Translations under genes and position numbers: made by a program
Shown here: positions 27,501 through 36,043 of the stretch, one piece after another
Numbering within the stretch: the stretch's first letter is position 1
How the letters are laid out: each line of letters begins with the position of its first letter
The notes under the pieces: model-generated
What the model was told of the DNA's origin: nothing
Databases searched by the model: none
What the model saw: the letters and a program-made list of their open reading frames with translations, nothing else
Assembly (NCBI RefSeq): GCF_009800965.1
Contig: NZ_WUAF01000010.1
Span: forward strand, 62,001 to 126,000
Source: Cognatazoarcus halotolerans
GTDB lineage: Bacteria; Pseudomonadota; Gammaproteobacteria; Burkholderiales; Rhodocyclaceae
Direction of reading: 5' to 3'
Length of the DNA: 64,000 nt

Positions 27501-27914
27501 CCAAGCCAGCGTTCCCAAGCGATGGCGAGCAATCTGATCTGCCTCCGGCTTCCAGCCTTTGGGCAATCCCAGCCGGACGCACTCATCGTCGCTAGGGGCA
27601 AAGCGATCCAGCAGTGAAGTCCCGAGGGATTCCGCCAAGGGCGCCTTGCCTCGACGATAGGCATCGACGTCAGCCTCCGTCCAGGTTGCCCCGGCAATTA
27701 TTCGTATCGGCGGCTCCTTGGAGGATGGTTTGGCGTTCTGGATGAGGCCGGCCAGCCCTTCGGCCATCTGCACCAAGCTGGCTGAATCGAAGTAACCCGT
27801 CTGGCGATCATAACGCACAGCTCTTGAAAGCACGGGGATGAAAAACTCCCGCACCAAGGTACCCGCCTGGCCGGCATACCGGCGCTTGAGTCCAGTCAAC
27901 TCAACGAAACTCAT
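24519..27914 (-). CDS. PLD-nuclease/SNF2-helicase fusion protein of the defence operon
   Basis: The protein has about 1131 residues (ATG at 27914; a GTG 12 bp upstream is also possible). The N-terminal 230 residues form a phospholipase D-like domain with one HKD-type motif near residue 170 (ALYHPKSGVLYD, then FQGSINET near 190). A SNF2-type helicase follows: DEVGLGKTIEGG near 330, VDEAHAARRSG near 438, LLTATPMQLDP near 470 and QRIGRIDRIGQ near 896. DrmD of DISARM and BrxHII of BREX-3 are the nearest named relatives I know; a PLD domain on the same chain adds a candidate nuclease. It is the last gene of the operon, 79 bp after the methyltransferase gene. Confidence 0.85.
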   Translation of the reverse strand: MSFVELTGLKRRYAGQAGTLVREFFIPVLSRAVRYDRQTGYFDSASLVQMAEGLAGLIQNAKPSSKEPPIRIIAGATWTEADVDAYRRGKAPLAESLGTSLLDRFAPSDDECVRLGLPKGWKPEADQIARHRLGTLAWLVASGMLEVRVALPLDPSGRPYLPGRQGALYHPKSGVLYDGEGQRILFQGSINETGAAWARNREKFDVKRSWFSAQDVEDIDAEEQEFKVIWDGDDPQLLVLPLPKAVKERLLDFTPSDGPPNRDALEPAALIPSEEDRVTARRYLEAPRRPENAHLVLSPLWSDGAHFRPFPHQDRVYRRASEEYPRSFLFCDEVGLGKTIEGGLALRRLLLRGQVSRILLIVPRSLVRQWMEELREKLALTGWFYDGRALHDVAGRRREVASALAEPGIIVTSRHLIARSDRRAEVLAAPPWDLVIVDEAHAARRSGLDDAPNQLLSLLQDIRRRQLSPTLWLLTATPMQLDPIEVFDLLRLCGLEGQAWGDWVQPSGFQQFFEDLRTFGNRPPMRQNVVRMAGIAVRQGAPALNETAPPRQHWSGFQWENFVRSVNQSTAEFATRLAIRLSQLNALQAEALIPFLARQTPLGVLMFRHTRSTLRAYQAVGMVSKLAYRRPEDVPVDFASAEEEHLYLRIDEMCRQFYRLADFPPDERSGVGFLMAVFRKRLASSFHAFRLSLERRRDLIRAIQDKLSEYDITAIQHQLVSAESEEEDEAAEVEAAFDRERQRLTRLYGDPTRRQSLDEERKYLDDYIRALNRWNSDSKFQRFDETLRALVAGGHRVIVFTQYLDTLDFIRDRLVARFGDRMACYSGRGGEVWDASANTWKLVDKAEIKARSKRDHDRAIHVLLGTDAASEGLNLQQFSALVNYDLPWNPMRVEQRIGRIDRIGQESETVGIYNLYFRGTIEEDTYFTLKVRIRIFEEVVGPLQPILAEMPRIMSKVARGEMEQNEAQQLLDEATRRTAGSGMQPLEAFTQTMAIDQSDQPQAGSVSQEELAAWCLTHVPPGMSIMAIPEPGSQTTESDGRRACFRLTWQGAPAPLGILDDEELLVTFNGELADRHPPTAKSADDEEEITATSGEGVRLLTWGDPLLVSWLEAFAGTNCDESNEHTGATGT

Positions 27915-27993
27915 CGTGCCATCCACCCTTACGCCAAGTTCACCGAAGGTTTCACATCAAGGCTGATCGAAAAGATGTCTCATCAGCAGGGGC

Positions 27994-30900
27994 TCAGATT
28001 TGCCAGGTCTTCAGTACCAGATCCCATGCCCGTCGCGCTTGAACTACAGCCTCGTGCCACGGGCCAGAGGGGCGAGTACCGAAAATGTGCTCCAACAAAT
28101 GCAGGGTCACGGCGAATGCGCCGAAGAATTCCGGTTGCGCACTATAGCCGGAGGCGTTCAGCCAGCGGCGCACCGCTTCCGGCCCACGAGCGCCGATGTC
28201 CTCGACGCCTCCCATAAGGGCAATCGCATTCCATACCGCTGCAACGTGGAAGCTTGGGAAGACGCGTTCTTCCCACACGTCCGCTTCACGGGCTGCACGA
28301 CCTCGCGGCAAATCAGCGCCGGCCAAGCGGCGCGACAGCAGCTTGAGATCGGTTTCCGCTGGTGGGCGAAGGATGAACAATTCCTTGTTCACGTGGAGCA
28401 AACCCATGCGTTTGAAATCGTCCGGATCAACGTTTAGGGATTTAGCAAGTTTGCGCACGTCGTCGCTCTGCGCCGTCTCGCCCTGGAAGGTGTCGAGCCA
28501 CAGCCACAAGGCTTGTGAGTCGCGATCCGCATTGCTCGCTGCGAACCCCGCTGCCGCCTCGGAAAACTCCGCCTTGCCGGTCAGCTCGTCGAGAATCTGT
28601 TCGAGACGCCATTGCCCCACCGAGTGGTAGGATTCATCCAGCGCCACTTCCAGATCGACTTCCCGACCAGCAAAGTCGGTCACCGGCCAATTACGTGCCA
28701 CCTCTCCGATCGCCGGTCCAAGCGCCGAGAGGTATAGGTCGGTACCCGAGAGACCCTGCCCCTGGAAGCGCTGAGCGGCGCCTCTGGCGAGTTGGGCCAC
28801 GCGCGACTGCACCGAGGCCCAGTTTCCGGCCGCTTGCTCTCGATCCTCGCGTGGAACGCACATCAGCAGTACGGTACTTCGGGCGGCATCGAGGCCGCGG
28901 ATGTTCAGGCTGGATTCTGCCTCGGTATGAATGGGGACTGAGCTGCGGATCTCGAAGCCGGCGCGGATCAGCGCCATACCCAGCGCCCGCCAAGCGTAGG
29001 TCTCCTTGTGGTTGAACATCACCACCATGCGCCCGGCCGGATGCAATAAGAGCCGCGCTCGGCGAAACACCTGGGCCATCTTGTCTTCGTAGAAGCGGTC
29101 GGCACGTTCTTTGGCACTCGCTGGCCTCGCGCCAGCCGCCTCCGTCGCCAGAGCCTTGGCCTCTGTCACCTTTACTTTCAAGGCGCGCAGGCGCTTGAAT
29201 TCGGCGTCGTAGCGCTGCTGCCACGCATTTTGTTCGGCCGCAGATTCGCGGGCCCAGCGAGCTGCATTGGCAACCGCCTCTCGATTGGACTCAGCCAGCG
29301 GTTCTCGGAAGAGATGGAAAAGGCCGGGTTCGTCCACCAATGCCCGCTTCAGCCAGACGTAGAAGAAGTTCGAAAGCTCGGAATACTGGACGTTGTTGTA
29401 ATACGGCGGATCAACGCAGATCAGGTGGACCGTGCCGGGTGCCGGTGTCGAGAGTGCGGCGGCGTCCTCATTGGTCACAGTCGGGACGATAATTTCCGGT
29501 CGCAGTGAAAGGGACTGATGGACCAACTCGCCGTCTGCAGAACCCACGCCGTTCTCTTCGACTTCATCATCCTCCGTTTCCACGGACTCTTGGTCGTTGC
29601 CCTCGCCGTCTCCGTCCCCGCCTTCATCGTCCCCGCCGTCTAGGTGCACCTCCCCACCATGGATCATCGCGGCGATTGATTCATAGGCATCCACTACCTG
29701 ACTCACGCCCCACATCACCGTCTCCCGCGCACCTTCGAACTCGCAAAACGCCGGACGGAAAGCAAAGTCATGACGAGAAAAGGTCTGGGCAACCGTCTTA
29801 CGACCGTAATGCCAGAAGGTATTGACGCTGTTGTAATTGACCACCTTCGAGAGGATGAACGCGAGATAGACGATGACCGCCTCGGCTTCCTCCGGCGGCA
29901 AAGCCGTGCGCACTCGGCTCTGCGCGGCGCGAATCTCCTCCAGAATCACGCCATTGGTGAGCAACTGCCGCGGTAGGAACAGATCGCGCCAGCGGGTGAG
30001 CCCCATGTTGCGAGGTTCCTTGGTCTTGTCGCCTTCCGGAATTTCCTCGTCGGGCACCAGCCCTAGCGCCTGCCAGCGCGGAAGCAACCGCGCAAGCTCC
30101 GCCTCGGCCGCCGTAACGGCCGCTACGTCAGCCGCAGTCGGTGCGCGGAAGCGCCAGAGGTAACGGATCTTCTCCTCGCCGTTGCGGTAGGTCAGCTTCA
30201 CCGGCACCTTCGAGCACACCGCATAAAGCTGCGCAGGCAGCCCTCCCTCATAAGAGCGGGCGGTCGTTTTGACCTCATCGCCGTCCATCACATTCGCGCA
30301 GCGCGGACAAATTGCCTTGCCGTCCTTGAAGGTAGGCGTCTCGCGCGGATGCCAGTGGGTGAAATCCGGCCTCGGCCAGCGGCAGGCCGACCATTCGGCG
30401 TGCTTGACAATGCGGAAGCTGCAGTCGTTACCTTCCTCGCGACTCGGCACTTCTGGAAATGCCGCGATGGACGCCTCAGGCTTGCCCTTCTTGGTTACGA
30501 GGTGGAAGTTGGTCGAAATGGGGATGTTGAGGTTGCACTTAGAGCACGGCACGACCCGAGCCCACATGTAGCAGTTCTTCGTCGAATCCCGATTCGCTGG
30601 CTCTCGCTTGACAATGGTCGCCGTACGAAACTGCGCTAGCGCGTTCTCCTGCTCATCCGCCCACCAGGTCGGCCCGGACTCGATGGGAAAGAAGGGCAGG
30701 AGGCGTTCGCGCACTCGTTGATCGATTTCCTTCGCGAAGGCTTCGATATTCGGGACCAGGCTGGTACCGAACCTTGCCGGATATTCCAAAGTGGCCTTGA
30801 GGACAAGGCTTGCAACCGGATTCAGGTCATTGGCGAAAACCTTGTAGCCGTGCCGTACGCCCTCCAAAGGAATCGCACCCCCGCCACCCATAAAATCCAG

Positions 30901-31473
30901 GACCGTCAGCGGCTCATCCAGGTCCAGGCCCAACATCTCTCTCGCCTTTTGATGGAGAGCCTTTAGGACTAGCGTACTCGGAGCGACCGTGAGCGCTGGT
31001 GGGTGCCGATATGTCCAGGACATTGGTAACAAGATGGGGCTGCTGCCGATCAGATAATCCTCGCGAGCGGCCATCCTGCGATATGCGCGGTGCGAATCCC
31101 CTTTGATGCCGAGCGCTCGCAGGAAACTGTCATGCTCTCTATTGAGTGCCGTCGGTCCCACCTCATCTAGCAGCCTCTTAAAGAAAGCTCGATGAGGCCG
31201 CAGCTTGGCGGGTAACTCATCCAACTCGCCAGCGATCGGTTCTTCGACCTTGGCCGGGAGCGCCTCCTCATCCAGCTTGGTGTCGTGCGGTAGAAGTGCC
31301 GCCAGAATAGCCGCCCGGCAGACCGTTGGCGGCCGCCGCGCCCACCAGATGTGCAGCCGATTCTGCGGAGGGCGCTGCCGAGCATTATTGTCGCGCTGAC
31401 ACTCGGCAGAAAGTGAGGCACAGGGCAGGCCGGCCTCGAGGAACGACGGTTTGGTCTTGCGATATTGGCTCAT
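27994..31473 (-). CDS. DUF1156-type adenine-specific DNA methyltransferase
   Basis: The protein has 1159 residues. The N-terminal DUF1156 block is clear (KTKPSFLEAGLPCASLSAEC then HIWWARRPPTVCRAA near residues 42-57). The AdoMet-binding motif VLDFMGGGGAIPLEG is near residue 190 and the amino-methyltransferase motif HLICVDPPYYNNVQYSE near 683-698 (DPPY, N6-adenine type). Two Zn-binding Cys pairs lie near residues 315 and 395 (CSKC; CPRC). An acidic linker near 625-655 (GGDDEGGDGDGEGNDQ) is odd. Relatives are COG1743 enzymes, which include PglXI of BREX-3 and methylases of DUF499 clusters. It probably marks self DNA. Confidence 0.9.
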   Translation of the reverse strand: MSQYRKTKPSFLEAGLPCASLSAECQRDNNARQRPPQNRLHIWWARRPPTVCRAAILAALLPHDTKLDEEALPAKVEEPIAGELDELPAKLRPHRAFFKRLLDEVGPTALNREHDSFLRALGIKGDSHRAYRRMAAREDYLIGSSPILLPMSWTYRHPPALTVAPSTLVLKALHQKAREMLGLDLDEPLTVLDFMGGGGAIPLEGVRHGYKVFANDLNPVASLVLKATLEYPARFGTSLVPNIEAFAKEIDQRVRERLLPFFPIESGPTWWADEQENALAQFRTATIVKREPANRDSTKNCYMWARVVPCSKCNLNIPISTNFHLVTKKGKPEASIAAFPEVPSREEGNDCSFRIVKHAEWSACRWPRPDFTHWHPRETPTFKDGKAICPRCANVMDGDEVKTTARSYEGGLPAQLYAVCSKVPVKLTYRNGEEKIRYLWRFRAPTAADVAAVTAAEAELARLLPRWQALGLVPDEEIPEGDKTKEPRNMGLTRWRDLFLPRQLLTNGVILEEIRAAQSRVRTALPPEEAEAVIVYLAFILSKVVNYNSVNTFWHYGRKTVAQTFSRHDFAFRPAFCEFEGARETVMWGVSQVVDAYESIAAMIHGGEVHLDGGDDEGGDGDGEGNDQESVETEDDEVEENGVGSADGELVHQSLSLRPEIIVPTVTNEDAAALSTPAPGTVHLICVDPPYYNNVQYSELSNFFYVWLKRALVDEPGLFHLFREPLAESNREAVANAARWARESAAEQNAWQQRYDAEFKRLRALKVKVTEAKALATEAAGARPASAKERADRFYEDKMAQVFRRARLLLHPAGRMVVMFNHKETYAWRALGMALIRAGFEIRSSVPIHTEAESSLNIRGLDAARSTVLLMCVPREDREQAAGNWASVQSRVAQLARGAAQRFQGQGLSGTDLYLSALGPAIGEVARNWPVTDFAGREVDLEVALDESYHSVGQWRLEQILDELTGKAEFSEAAAGFAASNADRDSQALWLWLDTFQGETAQSDDVRKLAKSLNVDPDDFKRMGLLHVNKELFILRPPAETDLKLLSRRLAGADLPRGRAAREADVWEERVFPSFHVAAVWNAIALMGGVEDIGARGPEAVRRWLNASGYSAQPEFFGAFAVTLHLLEHIFGTRPSGPWHEAVVQARRAWDLVLKTWQI

Positions 31474-31485
31474 GGTGTTCCGAGC

Positions 31486-32058
31486 TTAATTGTCGTTGGA
31501 ATTCTGTTCGCGAACCGACTCGCCGCCAAACAGCTGCGGATGGGTCGGCTCCTCGCTCGAACGCTTCTTCTTGCGTGACTCATTGGCGTCATCGCTCGCT
31601 TCGTCGTATGCCAGCAGGACGCGCAAGGCCGCCCGACCGGCAGCCTGCCGATAACCATAGAAGCACAGCGTGAACCAATACAAGACCACCTCAGAAGGCA
31701 GCGCATACAGCCCATCCCGGAACATGGTGCGCTGGCGCGACGTCACCAGCCAGCGGGCGCTGGAAAACGCCAGCGCGAGGCGCATTCCGTCTTCGTGCTC
31801 GAGCCAACGCGGTTCGGATCGCGGACCGAACTCTTCAGAATCAATCGCTGCCGAATTGCCCGCCTGGTCGCTGCTACGTGCGAGATATGGCGTAGCCAGC
31901 TTGCGCAACCAGAGGATGGCCTCCGGGCTGGATGCCGAGCCCAAAATTCTGGCATCGACTTCTCGCAGGATGCGATGAGGCTGATCTGGAAAGAGATGCA
32001 GTTCCCAGATGTCGCCGCGCTTCGGCTCGTTTCGAACACGGAGTCTGAACCGCTCCAT
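31486..32058 (-). CDS. Small unknown protein of the DUF499/DUF1156 cluster
   Basis: The protein has 190 residues; its ATG overlaps the DUF499 stop by one base (TAATG). An N-terminal segment, GDIWELHLFPDQPHRILREVD, is followed by a helical core LPSEVVLYWFTLCFYGYRQAAGRAALRVLL near residues 120-150 and a basic, Ser/Glu-rich tail (SRKKKRSSEEP). Small proteins, including DUF3780-type ones, are usual between DUF499 and DUF1156 genes, but I cannot confirm the family of this one by eye. Confidence 0.65.
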   Translation of the reverse strand: MERFRLRVRNEPKRGDIWELHLFPDQPHRILREVDARILGSASSPEAILWLRKLATPYLARSSDQAGNSAAIDSEEFGPRSEPRWLEHEDGMRLALAFSSARWLVTSRQRTMFRDGLYALPSEVVLYWFTLCFYGYRQAAGRAALRVLLAYDEASDDANESRKKKRSSEEPTHPQLFGGESVREQNSNDN

Positions 32059-35000
32059 TAACTTCCCTCGCGTTTTCGAGCGGGAATCGCACGCAAGTGC
32101 AACATGCCCTGGTTCGCATTCATCACTGCTGTGCGGTAGGTGTCAAGGGCGGGATCGGCAAGTGGCACCGGCGGGTCGAAAGCGATTGCGACGCAGACAG
32201 TAACGTCCAGATCGCCGCTACGCTGGAACGGCCAGACTGGGGAAAGCATGGCGGCGACTTCCTCAAATCGGCCTTCAAAATTGAGGCTGACGCTTTCGCG
32301 CGTGCCATCCATGTCTCGCTGGCCGTTCGCCGACACCGAGGCGACGGTTTTGGCGTTGCTCGGGCGATCGGCCCAGGTGGCCCGCAGGGTATTGTCGAGC
32401 GCATCGCGGGCATTTACCGTCAGTTCCATGCGAGAGAGATGTACCCCCGGAAATGCACCGAGGGCGTCCCAAACGGCGGTCAATGCCTGCCGCGGCGTGT
32501 CGAAAGCATCGACGGGCTGGGGGCCTCGTCCTGGCCGAAGATTATCGAGTTGCCCAGCGAGTGGAGCCGCGAGGTCCACGAGCACGCAGTCAGTGCCAAC
32601 CCAATAGGGGGCAGGCGGGTCTTGCGCCACATGGAAGGCTTCGTCGGCACCTTTCTTCCAGATACCCCAAATGCGCTGGGTCACCCCTTCGCGCACCACC
32701 TCTTGATATGCACCTCGACTAAGGCCCGGCCAGATACTGCGGGCATAGCGCTCGAGATCCTCGGTGCCGACTTGGTCGCCGCCTGCTGGCCAGCACTTGG
32801 CTTTCACTGCCGACGGCGTGATGGGTGTCTCGGAGTCTGGAGCACCGCCCTGCGCCCGCGGATAAATGCCGCCATCCAGCGCCGCGGCGTAGGCCCACAG
32901 CTCCGTGCTTTCATCGATGCGGGGCAGATTGGGCCATTCGCCCATCTCCTGAGCACCGATGGCGATGTTGGCGCCACGCAGATAGAGGACCCAGCGGTTT
33001 TCGCGAGCACCTTCCTGAAGCGCCTGCCATAGAACTGACCGTTCGGGTAATACCGGGAAATGCACGGACTGCTTGGCCGCCTCGGCGAGTTGCTGGGAAT
33101 TGATGGTCCGCTTGTGTTCAGTACCTTCCCTCGGCCACAACTGTTGCCACACCGTTTCTGCAGTGAGACCGACAACCGGCATGATCCGGTCGTTGATCGC
33201 AGCCACCGGGTCATACAAGAATTGATTGGCGGCGATGACTGGCGATACGGCAGGAACACCATCCCTACCATAGACGCGCTTCTCAGCCTGATTGTAGTAG
33301 ACCCACAGCCCATCCGGCTCTACGGCAAGCCCGGCGGTAAAGGTGGGCAAGAGATCGGTCTGGCGCAATACCATCGGCAGTTCCGGCTCACGCCGGATGC
33401 GCTCCCATATTTCCTCGGTTGAGAGCCGCTTTTCTCCGGACTTCCACAAAGGTTCCCGTTTGACGATGGCGGGTGCCAGCACGATTGGGCTCTCTGGCGT
33501 CGCCTCGGGGACGAGCTTCTGGTACTGCCGCAGACACTGCAGGATCGGTCGCTCTTCCACAGTCTCCCGAACATTCCGACGCGCTTGGCGGTGGCCATCC
33601 GGCACCTCGCCAAAGTCGACGCGATAGCATTCGAGGACGGGTCCGCCACCACCGCCTGCGAACAAATCATCGGCATCGCCGTGTCCTTTGGGAAAGGTGA
33701 TGATGCGGTAGGCTTCGAGAAGCTTCGAGCGGACATTGAGTTCCTGGGGCCCGAGCTTTTCCAGCACTTCGCCGAGATCGCTCTCCAGTGCCAGAAACTC
33801 GGCGGGCACGCCGGTGGCTCCGCGCCGCGCTTGATCTCGCAATGCCCGGAAGTCGGCACCGGCAGCCTGCGCCATGGCCTTTTCCTCGTCCTCGATGTCC
33901 TTCCGGACACGCTCCCACGCGATCAGGCTGCGGACCGCATCCTTCAAGCCAGCGACTCGAGACGATTCCGCGAGCAGGAAGAGCAGGTTGTTGCGGTAAC
34001 GACGGGGGCTTTCGTTGACGCCGGTAGTCGAGAACAGCCTGCGCACGAAATTGAGCCGGTCGCCGCCGCCAACGGCTCCGCACTCCTTGTCGTAATGGAT
34101 GACAGCCAGCCGGATGCGATCGGCCTGGTCGCCGATTGCCGTGTGATCCTGCGGGAAGAGTACGATCTGAAGGTCACGAAACCCGCTGAAGACGTCTTCA
34201 ACCCATTGGTCGAGGGTTTCACGAATCTCGCCCGGGTGGGATTGCAGTTCGCCGAGTCGTTCCTGATAGCGCTTGTTGATTGAGGCTCGGGTGCGGAACA
34301 GGTAGTGATCGCCCTCTCGCCGCATATACCAGGCGCGTTTCTCCGTCTGCTCCAGGGCTGCGGGAACATATTGCAGGTCAGTGCCTGGGCGACCAAGGGC
34401 AAGCGTAACCTCCGCGGGCAGGAGTCCCCGCGAGCCTTCCGGCAGACTATGGAGGAAGACGACCTGAGCCGATTCGGTCGCCGCTTTCCACGGCCACCCC
34501 GTCTCGACAACGTTGGCATGCGTTCCACCTTCGGGGCGCATGACGTCGACCTCGAGTCCGCGCTCAAAAGCGCCGCGTCCAAGACGGGCAAGCACCTCAT
34601 CACGGATTTCGCTGCGATTGAGATCGACGTGTTGCGGCTGGAGGAGCGGCGTCCCCTTCAACTGGCGCTTGTTGGCCCAAACCGCGGCGACAGTGCGCGC
34701 CACGAGGCGAAGTGCTCCACGCGTTGCCTGGAACTCGGGAATGTCGGCCAGGCGCTCGGCGAACAGCCGGATGAATTCTGGATGGAAGGGATAACCGACG
34801 CGGATCTGCTCCGCATAGTTTGCTTCAAACGCACGGTTATCGATGGGCGCGCCGGCCTCACGTTGCTCCTCGTAGTACGCAACGAATGCTTGAGCAACAC
34901 TTGTCGCAACGCCCGAATCGACTTTGTCGAAAAGGCGTCGAGCCAGCACCGCGGCTCTTTCGGTTGACTGTGTAGGCGTCAGGTTGCGCGCTTGCCGTGC

Positions 35001-35837
35001 CGAGGATTGCTCCATTTCGTTCACCACCTCCAAAACGGTAGGTAGGTGCTGTTTGAGCTCGGAAGTCAAGCGGCGGTTGGCGTCCTTTTCGGAAGGCAGC
35101 GTGAGAATGACTACAGTCTCGGGGCGCCGCGATGCAACGCTGAAGAGAGTCTGGAAGAAGGTCGGCCATTGACCATTGACTCGGCTACGCGGCTGGTCTT
35201 CAGGCAGTGCCGCACACTTCGCCATATACAAGACCAACTCGTCGATAAGAATCAGTCGTGGCCCTTCACCAAGGGATTTTTCAAGCGCTTCGCGGGACGG
35301 TGCGATGCCCGCAATGTCGTTTTCCTTGATTTGCTCGTAGCCGGCAAGCCCCCCCGCCATGAGGGCAATCTGGCCCCACGGCGTATAGGCGACTGCCTGC
35401 CGACCTTCGATGCTCAGTGCAACGCCGCGCAGAGGGTCGGAGTTTTCTCCGACAAATGCGGCGATCCCGGCCGAACCGGGCATAGGGAACGAGCGAATGC
35501 CCCAATCAGACAGGCGTTGCGCCAGGTCGCTACCGTGCTTGGCTACGTGAGTGGCGCCGATCAGACTGTGGGTCTTGCCGCCACCAAAGCCGGTTTCCAG
35601 ACGGAACACGGGATTGCCACCCTCAACGCCGGCGAGACGTTCTGCAACGTCGCGCAGCAACAGCTTGAGGTTGTCGGTCGGATAGGTGCCCGCAAAAAAG
35701 CGCTCCGGGTCCAGGTAGTCCTGATGTGCGCGGGCGGTCAAAACATCCCAGAGATCGGCAGCGAAGATGGCGTCTGGAAGGGTCCCCGCCAAGATCTCGG
35801 CTCTCGGCGTGCACGTTTCAAAAATCGAAGGCAGCAT
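32058..35837 (-). CDS. DUF499 P-loop ATPase of the defence operon
   Basis: The protein has about 1259 residues from the ATG at 35837 (LPSIFETCTPRAEILAGTLPDAIFAADLWD); the frame extends 23 codons upstream but that stretch overlaps the 59-residue ORF and has no start with a ribosome-binding site. The Walker A-like motif ETGFGGGKTHSLIGA is near residues 77-91 and Walker B, LILIDELVLYM, near 195. A DUF499 (COG1483) ATPase is the large partner of DUF1156 methyltransferases in anti-phage clusters; functionally it resembles BrxC/PglY. An internal insertion near residues 590-720 is highly charged. Confidence 0.88.
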   Translation of the reverse strand: MLPSIFETCTPRAEILAGTLPDAIFAADLWDVLTARAHQDYLDPERFFAGTYPTDNLKLLLRDVAERLAGVEGGNPVFRLETGFGGGKTHSLIGATHVAKHGSDLAQRLSDWGIRSFPMPGSAGIAAFVGENSDPLRGVALSIEGRQAVAYTPWGQIALMAGGLAGYEQIKENDIAGIAPSREALEKSLGEGPRLILIDELVLYMAKCAALPEDQPRSRVNGQWPTFFQTLFSVASRRPETVVILTLPSEKDANRRLTSELKQHLPTVLEVVNEMEQSSARQARNLTPTQSTERAAVLARRLFDKVDSGVATSVAQAFVAYYEEQREAGAPIDNRAFEANYAEQIRVGYPFHPEFIRLFAERLADIPEFQATRGALRLVARTVAAVWANKRQLKGTPLLQPQHVDLNRSEIRDEVLARLGRGAFERGLEVDVMRPEGGTHANVVETGWPWKAATESAQVVFLHSLPEGSRGLLPAEVTLALGRPGTDLQYVPAALEQTEKRAWYMRREGDHYLFRTRASINKRYQERLGELQSHPGEIRETLDQWVEDVFSGFRDLQIVLFPQDHTAIGDQADRIRLAVIHYDKECGAVGGGDRLNFVRRLFSTTGVNESPRRYRNNLLFLLAESSRVAGLKDAVRSLIAWERVRKDIEDEEKAMAQAAGADFRALRDQARRGATGVPAEFLALESDLGEVLEKLGPQELNVRSKLLEAYRIITFPKGHGDADDLFAGGGGGPVLECYRVDFGEVPDGHRQARRNVRETVEERPILQCLRQYQKLVPEATPESPIVLAPAIVKREPLWKSGEKRLSTEEIWERIRREPELPMVLRQTDLLPTFTAGLAVEPDGLWVYYNQAEKRVYGRDGVPAVSPVIAANQFLYDPVAAINDRIMPVVGLTAETVWQQLWPREGTEHKRTINSQQLAEAAKQSVHFPVLPERSVLWQALQEGARENRWVLYLRGANIAIGAQEMGEWPNLPRIDESTELWAYAAALDGGIYPRAQGGAPDSETPITPSAVKAKCWPAGGDQVGTEDLERYARSIWPGLSRGAYQEVVREGVTQRIWGIWKKGADEAFHVAQDPPAPYWVGTDCVLVDLAAPLAGQLDNLRPGRGPQPVDAFDTPRQALTAVWDALGAFPGVHLSRMELTVNARDALDNTLRATWADRPSNAKTVASVSANGQRDMDGTRESVSLNFEGRFEEVAAMLSPVWPFQRSGDLDVTVCVAIAFDPPVPLADPALDTYRTAVMNANQGMLHLRAIPARKREGS

Positions 35838-35845
35838 ACCCGTCG

Positions 35846-36025
35846 TTACACCCTGTCGTTCTTGTTGTCGGACGAATCGTCCGTGGCTCCTCCCGAGCGG
35901 ACCCATTCATCCGCCTCGGATAACTTGAACTTCCATGGCCGCCCGATCTCGTCCGGCCGGTTGGCGTCGAGCAGCTGAATGACCGATTCGATCGGTTCGA
36001 ACTGAATGAGATCGCCGTAGCGCAT
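35846..36025 (-). CDS. 59-residue chimeric ORF: BREX-3 BrxC N-terminus fused in frame to an HTH-protein C-terminus
   Basis: This short ORF has a strong ribosome-binding site (GGAGG, about 10 nt before the ATG) and follows the brxF-like stop by 18 bp. Residues 1-19, MRYGDLIQFEPIESVIQLL, match what I know as the start of BREX-3 BrxC (a protein of over 1000 residues). Residues 27-46, IGRPWKFKLSEADEWVRSGG, match the end of excisionase-type HTH proteins (pattern GR.WKF..SE.DEWVRSG), which often precede DUF499 genes. The HTH helices themselves are missing. It is best read as an in-frame deletion scar; whether the peptide has a function is unknown. Its stop lies 9 bp before the DUF499 start, so translation of it may couple to DUF499. 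Confidence 0.75.
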   Translation of the reverse strand: MRYGDLIQFEPIESVIQLLDANRPDEIGRPWKFKLSEADEWVRSGGATDDSSDNKNDRV

Positions 36026-36043
36026 GCGTTCCTTTCCTCCCCG

